DNA of 6,852 nucleotides. Origin: Bog-756 sp036511155. Lineage in GTDB: Bacteria; Actinomycetota; Acidimicrobiia; Acidimicrobiales; RAAP-2. Below are positions 1-5,475 of this stretch, piece by piece. The stretch lies in NCBI GenBank assembly GCA_036511155.1, contig DATCCR010000166.1, positions 1-6,852 on the forward strand, written 5' to 3'. Numbering within the stretch: position 1 is the stretch's first letter; each line of letters starts with the position of its first letter. The notes beneath the pieces were generated by a model. That model saw only the letters and a list, made by a program, of their open reading frames with translations, made no database searches and was not told where the DNA came from. Made by a program: the position numbers and the translations under genes.

Positions 1-1363
1 CGGCCAGGTCGTCGACCGACACGCCGCGGCGCAGCAGCGACTCGAGCTGGTAGAGGCGCTCGGGGGTGGCCGTGGCCACCGCCTCTACGAGGGCGTCCAC
101 CGGGACGTCGTCGACCGCTGCCTCGGCGGCGTCGGCGTTGAGGCCGGAGCGTCCCTGCTCGAGCGAGCGCACCGCCTTCTGCAGCGACTCGGGGAACGTC
201 CGCCCGATCCCCATGACCTCGCCCACCGACTGCATCCGGGTGCCGAGGACGTCGGTGGCCCCGGGGAGCTTCTCGAAGGCCCAGCGGGGGATCTTGGTGA
301 CCACGTAGTCGATGACCGGTTCGAAGGAGGCCGGCGTGGCCCCGGTGATGTCGTTGCTGATCTCGTCGAGGCGGTAGCCGACGGCCAGGCGTGCGGCGAT
401 CTTGGCGATCGGGAACCCGGTGGCCTTGGAGGCCAGGGCGGAGGACCGTGACACCCGGGGGTTCATCTCGATGACCGTCTGGTGGCCGGTACGAGGATCC
501 ACGGCGAACTGCACGTTCGACCCGCCTGTCTCCACCCCCACCCGGCGGATGCAGGCGAAGGAGGCGTCGCGCATCTCCTGGTACTCGACGTCGGTCAGCG
601 TCTGGGCCGGGGCCACGGTGATGGAGTCGCCGGTGTGGACGCCCATCGGGTCGAAGTTCTCGATCGAGCAGATGACCACGCAGTTGTCGGCGTGGTCGCG
701 CATGACCTCGAGCTCGTACTCCTTCTGCCCGGCGATGGACCGCTCGACGAGCACCTCGCTGATGGGCGAGGCGTCGAGGCCCTCGGCGGCCAGGCGCACC
801 AGGGCCTCGGCGTCGCGGGCGATGCCCGTGCCGGCCCCGCCCAGGATGTAGCTCGGGCGCACCATGATCGGGTAGCCGATCGAGGCGCCGATGGCCATGG
901 CCTCGTCGAGCGAGTGGGCGAACCCGGAGGCCGGCACCGACAGGCCGATCTCCTCCATGGCCGCCTTGAACCGCTCGCGGTCCTCGGCGGTGGCGATGGC
1001 CTCCGGGTTGGCCCCGATGACCTCGACATCGTTGGCCTCGAGCACGCCGCGCTCGGACAGGGCCATGGTCAGGTTGAGTGCCGTCTGGCCACCCAGGGTC
1101 GGGAGGAGGGCGTCGGGCCGCTCGCGTTCGATGATGGCGGTCAGGACGTCGGGGTCGAGGGGCTCGACGTAGGTGCGGTCGGCCATGTCCGGGTCGGTCA
1201 TGATCGTGGCCGGGTTGGAGTTGGCGAGCACCACCCGGAACCCCTCCTCGGCCAGCACCCGGCACGCCTGGGTCCCCGAGTAGTCGAACTCGCAGGCCTG
1301 ACCGATGACGATCGGGCCCGACCCGATGACCAGGATCGACTCGAGGTCGTCGCGGCGGGGCAT
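1..1363 (-). CDS. carB: Carbamoyl phosphate synthetase large subunit, N-terminal part (cut by left edge)
   Basis: This is the synthetase chain of carbamoyl phosphate synthetase. It uses ammonia channelled from CarA, bicarbonate and two ATP to make carbamoyl phosphate for pyrimidine and arginine synthesis in the cytoplasm. About 454 codons are visible, against roughly 1,070-1,100 for the family, and no stop occurs before the left edge. Residues 11-30 carry the nucleotide-fold start (VIGSGPIVIGQACEFDYSG), followed by LPTLGGQTALNL near 87-98, the ATP-grasp segment MVRPSYILGGAGTGIA near 167-182, CSIENFDPMGVHTGDSITVAP near 232-252, and the metal/ATP-binding region ETGGSNVQF to IEMNPRVSRSSALASKATGFP near 278-318. 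The visible part ends as the oligomerisation domain begins (about 420 onward). Only the first, carboxyphosphate-forming half is seen; the second ATP-grasp half and the allosteric domain lie outside. The ATG at 1363-1361 shares one base with the carA stop (TGATG) and has a GGGAGGGG ribosome site 7 bases upstream. The N-terminus fits the family, so the start is well supported. Confidence 0.97.
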   Translation of the reverse strand, partial: MPRRDDLESILVIGSGPIVIGQACEFDYSGTQACRVLAEEGFRVVLANSNPATIMTDPDMADRTYVEPLDPDVLTAIIERERPDALLPTLGGQTALNLTMALSERGVLEANDVEVIGANPEAIATAEDRERFKAAMEEIGLSVPASGFAHSLDEAMAIGASIGYPIMVRPSYILGGAGTGIARDAEALVRLAAEGLDASPISEVLVERSIAGQKEYELEVMRDHADNCVVICSIENFDPMGVHTGDSITVAPAQTLTDVEYQEMRDASFACIRRVGVETGGSNVQFAVDPRTGHQTVIEMNPRVSRSSALASKATGFPIAKIAARLAVGYRLDEISNDITGATPASFEPVIDYVVTKIPRWAFEKLPGATDVLGTRMQSVGEVMGIGRTFPESLQKAVRSLEQGRSGLNADAAEAAVDDVPVDALVEAVATATPERLYQLESLLRRGVSVDDLA

Positions 1364-2514
1364 CAGACGTCCCCTCCCGGGCCGCCGGAGGCGCCTCTCC
1401 GACCGGGCCCGCCGTGGGCGTCCATCAGCATCCGGAACTCCTCGAACAGGTAGCGGGCGTCGTGGGGGCCGGGGCCGGCCTCGGGGTGGTACTGCACGCT
1501 GAAGGCCGGGGCCCCGGTGCTGCGCAGGCCCTCGATGACTCCGTCGTTCAGGTTCACGTGGGTCACCTCGGTGGTGCCCAGCGAGTCGGCGGCCACCGCG
1601 TAATTGTGGTTCTGCGAGGTGATCTCCACCCGTCCGGTCGACGTCCGCTGGACGGGGTGGTTTCCGCCGTGGTGGCCGAAGGGGAGCTTGTAGGTGGTGG
1701 CCCCGAGGGCGCTGGCCAGCAGCTGGTGGCCGAGGCAGATGCCGAAGATCGGCACCGTGCCGTCCTCGACCAGGCGCCTGACCTCGGCGATGACGCCGGG
1801 CAGGGCGGCCGGGTCGCCGGGGCCGTTGGAGAGGAAGATGCCGTCGGGCCCGAGGTCGAGCACGGCGTCGGCCGGGGTGGACGCGGGCACCACCGTCACC
1901 GTGGCCAGGTCGCCGAGTTGGCGGAGCATGGCCTCCTTGATCCCGAAGTCGTAGGCCACCACCCGGTACGGGCCGCTCCCCCGTACCAGCCGGGTCGGCG
2001 TGGTCACGGTCGACACCAGGTCCCGTCCGTCGGTCGGCGGCGCCGTGCGGGCCGCGGCCAGCAGGTCGGACTCGGAGGCGGTGCCGAAGGCACAGGGCAC
2101 CGAGCCGTGGTCGCGCAGGTGGCGGGTCAACCGGCGGGTGTCCACCCCGGTGATCCCGGACACGCCGTGGCGCTCCAGGAAGTCCTCGAGGGTGCCCTCC
2201 GAACGCCAGTTGGATGGGGCGTCGGCCAGGTCGCGCACGACCACCCCGCGGCAGTAGGGGCGGGCGGCCTCCTCGTCGGTGGCGTTCACCCCGTAGTTGC
2301 CGATGTGGGGGTACGTGAAGGCGATGACCTGTCCGGCGTAGGACGGGTCGGTGATGACCTCCTGGTAGCCGGACAGCACGGTGTTGAACACCGCTTCGCC
2401 GGTCGAGACGCCACGGTCGGGCTCGGCGCCGAACGCCTCGCCCTCGAACACCGCGCCGTCGGACAGGACGAGCAGGGCCTGCTCCCGGCGGACGCTTCCG
2501 GCGCGGGGACTCAT
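1363..2514 (-). CDS. carA: Carbamoyl phosphate synthetase small (glutaminase) subunit
   Basis: CarA hydrolyses glutamine and passes ammonia to CarB for carbamoyl phosphate synthesis. The product is 383 aa, matching the usual size (E. coli about 382). The N-terminal CPSase small-chain domain spans about 14-150, with GEAVFNTVLSGYQEVITDPSY (38-58) and TYPHIGNYGVN (67-77) as landmarks. The C-terminal class I glutamine amidotransferase domain spans about 183-365: SNGPGDP (229-235), the nucleophile elbow GICLGHQ with Cys260, and the catalytic pair in QYHPE (His343, Glu345). The full triad is present, so it should be active. Where relatives commonly read FGHRG, this protein reads FGHHGGNHP (279-287), a minor change. 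The last ~15 residues are a Gly-rich tail. The frame stays open further upstream, but ATG 2514 is chosen because it overlaps the pyrC stop as ATGA, has a GAGG 7 bases upstream, and gives a normal N-terminus (ALLVLSDGAVFEGEAFG at 13-29). The extra upstream codons would only overlap pyrC. Confidence 0.97.
   Translation of the reverse strand: MSPRAGSVRREQALLVLSDGAVFEGEAFGAEPDRGVSTGEAVFNTVLSGYQEVITDPSYAGQVIAFTYPHIGNYGVNATDEEAARPYCRGVVVRDLADAPSNWRSEGTLEDFLERHGVSGITGVDTRRLTRHLRDHGSVPCAFGTASESDLLAAARTAPPTDGRDLVSTVTTPTRLVRGSGPYRVVAYDFGIKEAMLRQLGDLATVTVVPASTPADAVLDLGPDGIFLSNGPGDPAALPGVIAEVRRLVEDGTVPIFGICLGHQLLASALGATTYKLPFGHHGGNHPVQRTSTGRVEITSQNHNYAVAADSLGTTEVTHVNLNDGVIEGLRSTGAPAFSVQYHPEAGPGPHDARYLFEEFRMLMDAHGGPGRRGASGGPGGDV
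1371..1378 (-). promoter_or_regulatory. carB ribosome binding site inside the carA 3' end
   Basis: The minus strand reads GGGAGGGG here, 7 bases before the carB ATG. It lies within the last codons of carA, where it encodes part of the glycine-rich tail. It supports the 1363 start and independent ribosome loading at carB in addition to coupling through the TGATG overlap. Confidence 0.7.
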
Positions 2515-3860
2515 CGCTGGGCCTCGGCATCGATCACGACGGGATCGCCGGCCAGCACGGTGTGGCGGACCCGGCCGGTGAGCTTGCGCCCGGCGTAGGG
2601 CGTGTTGCGGCTGCGCGAGGCCAGGGCGGTCGGGTCGACCGTCCAGTTGGCCGTGGGGTCGATGACACACAGGTTGGCCACCGCCCCGGGCTCGATCGGG
2701 CCGCCCTGGGTGCCGCCGTGGGCGGGGTCCAGTCCGGCGATGGCCGCGGGCTGCCAGCTGAGCAGGGCGACGATGCGCTCGATCGGCAGGTCGAGCTCGG
2801 TCGTGGCCAGGGCCAGGGCCGTCTGCAGCCCGAGCATGCCCGGGGGGGCCTGGTCGAAGGGGAGGTCCTTCAGCTCGGGGGCGTGCGGGGCGTGATCGGT
2901 GGCGATGGCGTCGGCCGTCCCGTCGACGAGGGCCGCCTTGACGGCGTCGACGTCCGCCTGGGGCCGCAGCGGCGGGTTGACCTTGAAGACCGGGTCGTAC
3001 CCGGCGGCGCAGCCGTCGGTCAGGGTGAAGTGGTGCGGGGCGACCTCGGCCGTGACCGGCACCCCTTCGGCCCGGGCCCGCCGGACCAGGTCGATCGAGC
3101 CGGCCGTCGAGAGGTGGAGGAAGTGGACCCGTCCGCCCGTCGCCCGGGACAGGGCGATGTCCCGGGCGACCATGACCTCCTCGGCCTCGGACGGCATCCC
3201 GGGCAGGCCGAGCCGACTCGACCAGGCCCCCTCGTGCATGGTGCCGCCGGCAGCCAGGCTGCGGTCCTCGCAGTGCTGGCCCAGGATCACCCCGAGCCCC
3301 GTGGCGTACTGCAGGGCCCGACGCATCAGGCCGGCGGACTGGACGCCGTCGCCGTCGTCGGTGAACAGCCGCACCCCGAGGGCGGCCAGCTCGGCCATGG
3401 GGGCGAGGCGCTCGCCGGCCCGACCGACGGTGATGGCCCCGGCCACGGCCACCTGGGCCATGGCCCCTTCGGCCAGGGCGAAGACGTTGCGCACCGACTC
3501 GGCCGAGTCGAGCGGCGGGTCGGTGTTGGGCATGGCCACCACCGCGGTGAACCCGCCCAGGGCGGCGGCCCGGGTGCCGGACTCCACCGTCTCGGCCTCT
3601 TCGCGACCGGGCTCGCGCAGGTGGGTGTGGAGGTCGACCAGGCCGGGGGTGACCACGCAGCCGCCGGCGTCCAGGACCGTGGCACCCACCGGTGCGTCGA
3701 GTCCTTCGGCCACCTCGGCCACCCGTCCATCGACCACCCGGACGTCGGCCCGGCGCGACCCCGTGGCGTCGATGACCGTGCCGCCGCGCAGCACCAGCTC
3801 CGATGGGGTGGTACCCGTTCCCCCGTTCCCGGGTCTCGACTTCATGGCTCCCTCACTCAT
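2511..3860 (-). CDS. pyrC: Dihydroorotase, type I
   Basis: PyrC is a cytoplasmic zinc amidohydrolase that cyclises N-carbamoyl-aspartate to dihydroorotate, the third step of UMP synthesis. From ATG 3860 it is 449 aa, close to the ~430 aa of type I enzymes. Visible motifs are DLHTHLREPG (76-85; metal ligands His78 and His80, substrate-binding Arg82), MPNTDPP (110-116), FTDDG with the metal-binding aspartate (168/169), GQHCED (His196), HFLHLS (His249) and ATDHAPH (320-326; Asp322 is the expected catalytic acid/base). All expected active-site positions are filled, and the length and FTDDG segment fit type I rather than the short E. coli type. The C-terminus closes the composite beta domain (LTGRVRHTVLAGDPVV). 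The start is uncertain. ATG 3860 overlaps the pyrB stop by 8 bases and has GAGAGG 9 bases upstream. ATG 3845, five codons in, has GAGG 5 bases upstream and would give 444 aa. The first ~20 residues look disordered either way. The gene joins carA through an ATGA overlap. Confidence 0.96.
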   Translation of the reverse strand: MSEGAMKSRPGNGGTGTTPSELVLRGGTVIDATGSRRADVRVVDGRVAEVAEGLDAPVGATVLDAGGCVVTPGLVDLHTHLREPGREEAETVESGTRAAALGGFTAVVAMPNTDPPLDSAESVRNVFALAEGAMAQVAVAGAITVGRAGERLAPMAELAALGVRLFTDDGDGVQSAGLMRRALQYATGLGVILGQHCEDRSLAAGGTMHEGAWSSRLGLPGMPSEAEEVMVARDIALSRATGGRVHFLHLSTAGSIDLVRRARAEGVPVTAEVAPHHFTLTDGCAAGYDPVFKVNPPLRPQADVDAVKAALVDGTADAIATDHAPHAPELKDLPFDQAPPGMLGLQTALALATTELDLPIERIVALLSWQPAAIAGLDPAHGGTQGGPIEPGAVANLCVIDPTANWTVDPTALASRSRNTPYAGRKLTGRVRHTVLAGDPVVIDAEAQR

Positions 3861-4824
3861 GCAGCTCGGCCTCTCGGGTGCCCTGGCCGAGGAGCAGGAA
3901 GAGGACGGCCATGCGGACGGCCACCCCGTTGCCCACCTGGTCGGTGATGCGGGCCGAGGGGAGCTCGGCCACTTCGGAGGCGATCTCGACACCCCGGACC
4001 ATGGGGCCGGGGTGGAGGATGATGGCGTCGGGCGGCAGCTGCAGGGCCCGGCGGGCGGTCAGGGCGTAGCCGGCCGAGTACTCGCGCATCGTCGGGACGT
4101 AGGCCCCGCTCCCCCGCTCGGCCTGGAGCCGCAGCAGGGAGATCACGTCGGTGTCGGCCAGCACGCTGTCGAGGTCGTGGCTGACCCCGGCGATCGGCCA
4201 CCCCTCGAGTGAGGGCGGCAGCAGGGTGGCCGGTGCCACCAGGGTGACCTGTGCCCCGAGGGCGGCATACGCGGTGATCTGGGAGCGGGCCACCCGACTG
4301 TGGCGGATGTCGCCGACGATGGTCACTCGCAGCCCGTCGAAGGCGTCGGTGCCCTCGTCGCCCCCGCCGAGCGACTGGCGCACGGTGTAGAGGTCGAGCA
4401 GGGCCTGGGTGGGGTGCTGGTGCCAGCCGTCGCCGGCGTTGATCACCACGCAGTTGTCGACCCACTCGGCCACCCGGGCCGGCACGCCCGATGAGCTGTG
4501 GCGGATGATGACGGCATCCATGCCGATGGCCTGGATGGTCTCGATGGTGTCGCGCAGGGACTCGCCCTTCTTGACCGAGGACGACCCGGCGCTGAAGGAG
4601 AGCACGTCGGCCGACATGCGCTTGGCCGCCGTCTCGAAGGACATCCGGGTGCGGGTCGAGTCCTCGAAGAACAGGGTGGCCACGGTGCGGCCGCGGAGGG
4701 TCGGGACCTTGGGGTTGGCCCGGCGCCCCACCTCGGCGAAGGAGTCGGTCACACGCAGCACCTCGGCGATGTCGGGGGCGTCGAGGTCGTCCATGCTGAG
4801 CAGGTGCGTCGGGAAGGGGCTCAC
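3853..4824 (-). CDS. pyrB: Aspartate carbamoyltransferase catalytic chain
   Basis: PyrB joins carbamoyl phosphate to aspartate, giving N-carbamoyl-aspartate, the committed step of pyrimidine synthesis. The product is 323 aa, normal for the catalytic chain. The carbamoyl phosphate domain (about 1-150) has the phosphate loop FEDSTRTRMSFE (53-64), SVKKGES (83-89; the Lys of the '80s loop'), RHSSSGVP (108-115) and GDGWHQHPTQALLDLYT (131-147). The aspartate domain (about 155-305) has VGDIRHSRVARS (170-181), LLRLQAER (230-237, the '230s loop') and HPGPMVRGVEI (271-281). All substrate-binding segments are intact. No regulatory chain (pyrI) adjoins it, as usual outside enterobacteria and archaea. The start is GTG at 4824-4822, sharing GTGA with the pyrR stop. 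The in-frame ATG at codon 11 is rejected because the HLLSMDDL segment just before and across it is conserved at the family N-terminus. The ribosome site is weak (GGTGAG about 4 bases upstream), which suggests dependence on coupling from pyrR. Confidence 0.97.
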   Translation of the reverse strand: MSPFPTHLLSMDDLDAPDIAEVLRVTDSFAEVGRRANPKVPTLRGRTVATLFFEDSTRTRMSFETAAKRMSADVLSFSAGSSSVKKGESLRDTIETIQAIGMDAVIIRHSSSGVPARVAEWVDNCVVINAGDGWHQHPTQALLDLYTVRQSLGGGDEGTDAFDGLRVTIVGDIRHSRVARSQITAYAALGAQVTLVAPATLLPPSLEGWPIAGVSHDLDSVLADTDVISLLRLQAERGSGAYVPTMREYSAGYALTARRALQLPPDAIILHPGPMVRGVEIASEVAELPSARITDQVGNGVAVRMAVLFLLLGQGTREAELHE

Positions 4825-5390
4825 CGGCTCACCAGTTCGCCGAGTGACACGCCCTCGTCGGAGACGTCGACCATCTCGTCCCGGCTGGTCGGCAGGTTCT
4901 TGCCCACGTAGTCGGGGCGGATGGGCAGTTCGCGGTGGCCGCGGTCGACCATGACCGCCAGTTCCACCACCTGGGCCCGGCCGTACTCGCCCAGGGCGTT
5001 GAGGGCGGCGCGGATGGTCCGGCCCGTGAAGAGCACGTCGTCGACCAGGACCACGGTGGCCCCGGTGAGGTCGGCGGTGATGTCGGTGGCCGCCTCGGGT
5101 AGCACGGGGCGCAGGCCGATGTCGTCCCGGTAGAAGGCGACGTCGAGCGTGCCCACCGGGACATCGGCCCCCTCGACCTCGGCCAGCGTCTCGGCGATGC
5201 GGTGGGCGATGCCCACGCCACCCGTCTGGAGACCGACCAGGACGACGTCGTGGAGGCCCCGGTTGCGCTCGGCGATCTCATGGGCCATGCGGGTGATGGC
5301 GCGCCGGACGTCGTCGGCGGACATGACCTGGACCCGGGGAACGAAGACGGCACCCCGCGGGCGGGTGTGACTGCGTTCTCGTTCGGCCAC
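4821..5390 (-). CDS. pyrR: Pyrimidine operon regulator PyrR / uracil phosphoribosyltransferase
   Basis: PyrR is a phosphoribosyltransferase-fold RNA-binding regulator. With UMP/UTP bound it grips a hairpin in pyr mRNA and lowers expression; some members also convert uracil and PRPP to UMP. The product is 189 aa (B. subtilis about 181). Landmarks are ITRMAHEIAERNRGLHDVVLVG (32-53), the YRDD motif (87-90), the PRPP-binding loop VLVDDVLFTGRT (114-125; acidic Asp117-Asp118) and the signature VDRGHRELPIRPDYVGKNLPTSR (148-170), which marks PyrR rather than a plain Upp-type enzyme. Two oddities are visible. The pyrophosphate-loop segment reads LQTGGVG (54-60) where well-known PyrRs read TRG, losing an arginine. 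There is also an N-terminal basic stretch (about residues 1-20) longer than in B. subtilis. The start is GTG at 5390-5388, with an excellent AGGAGG 6 bases upstream; the next in-frame ATG (codon 23) would cut conserved sequence close. It is the first gene of the operon and directly follows its probable own target hairpin. Confidence 0.96.
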   Translation of the reverse strand: MAERERSHTRPRGAVFVPRVQVMSADDVRRAITRMAHEIAERNRGLHDVVLVGLQTGGVGIAHRIAETLAEVEGADVPVGTLDVAFYRDDIGLRPVLPEAATDITADLTGATVVLVDDVLFTGRTIRAALNALGEYGRAQVVELAVMVDRGHRELPIRPDYVGKNLPTSRDEMVDVSDEGVSLGELVSR

Positions 5391-5396
5391 GCTGAT

Positions 5397-5402
5397 CCTC
5401 CT
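5397..5402 (-). promoter_or_regulatory. pyrR ribosome binding site, sequestered in hairpin
   Basis: A perfect AGGAGG on the minus strand lies 6 bases before the pyrR GTG. It fixes the pyrR start. Its first four bases (AGGA, 5402-5399) form part of the 3' arm of the leader hairpin, so folding of that hairpin should hide it from ribosomes. Confidence 0.85.
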
Positions 5403-5441
5403 GTCCGTACGGGCCTCACGGGACCCGCTTCACGGTCAGGA
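5399..5441 (-). promoter_or_regulatory. PyrR-binding RNA hairpin (translational operator) in pyrR leader
   Basis: Read as minus-strand RNA, this 43-base stretch folds into a two-part hairpin. Lower stem: UCCUG (5441-5437) pairs with CAGGA (5403-5399), then an A/A mismatch, then CCGU (5435-5432) with ACGG (5408-5405). A purine bulge GAAG (5431-5428) faces a single U (5409). Upper stem: CGGGUC (5427-5422) pairs with GGCCCG (5415-5410), including one U-G pair. The loop is the hexaloop CCGUGA (5421-5416). From established knowledge, Bacillus PyrR targets carry a CNGNGA hexaloop on an RUC/GGY stem above a purine-rich bulge. All of these are present here in the right order. The lower 3' arm overlaps the pyrR AGGAGG, and no U-run follows, so repression of translation rather than transcription termination is inferred. 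The pairing was done by hand, without energy calculation. Confidence 0.82.
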
Positions 5442-5445
5442 CCTG

Positions 5446-5475
5446 ACTATATCGCGTCGCCTCGGGAGCCGTCCG
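5446..5475 (-). promoter_or_regulatory. Candidate pyr operon promoter (-10 TATAGT, weak -35)
   Basis: The minus strand has TATAGT at 5451-5446, close to the TATAAT / TAnnnT -10 consensus and the only clearly AT-rich hexamer near the operon start. Eighteen bases upstream lies CGGACG (5475-5470), which shares only the GAC core of TTGACA. Transcription would start about 6-8 bases downstream, near 5440-5438, at or just inside the 5' arm of the PyrR hairpin. The -10 overlaps the TAG stop of the preceding gene. The match is short and could be chance; read-through from the upstream gene is the alternative. Confidence 0.45.

Noticed and set aside
482..1453. Long open frame on the plus strand (323 codons) opposite carB
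   Set aside because: It is a mirror of a highly conserved carB stretch. Its product is low-complexity (G, H, V, D, R-rich) with no recognisable motif. Such frames are expected in GC-rich DNA, where stops are rare.
1414..2598. Long open frame on the plus strand (394 codons) opposite carA
   Set aside because: Fully antisense to carA, whose catalytic motifs are all intact. The composition is biased, with no domain, and there is no supported start signal.
2515..2670. Longer carA start at 2670
   Set aside because: The extra 52 codons lie wholly inside pyrC, are Arg/Pro-rich and have no counterpart in CarA. ATG 2514 gives the normal length.
2562..3947. Open frame of 461 codons on the plus strand opposite pyrC
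   Set aside because: It is longer than pyrC itself, but pyrC carries all the metal-binding motifs. The plus-strand product is Gly/His/Asp/Arg repeats typical of a shadow frame.
3861..3992. Longer pyrC start at 3992
   Set aside because: The extension overlaps the 3' end of pyrB, is Ser/Pro/Trp-rich and does not resemble any dihydroorotase N-terminus.
2899..4212. Plus-strand open frame (437 codons) spanning the pyrC-pyrB junction
   Set aside because: It crosses two real genes in antisense, has Ser/Arg/Pro/Thr-biased composition and no family features.
5405..5412. DNA palindrome CCGTACGG in the pyrR leader as a protein operator
   Set aside because: It is short, and its bases are already explained by the two stems of the PyrR RNA hairpin. 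No second copy or spaced half-sites are visible.
5391..5446. Intrinsic terminator / attenuator before pyrR
   Set aside because: The hairpin is strong, but no U-run follows it, and its 3' side runs straight into the ribosome site and start codon.
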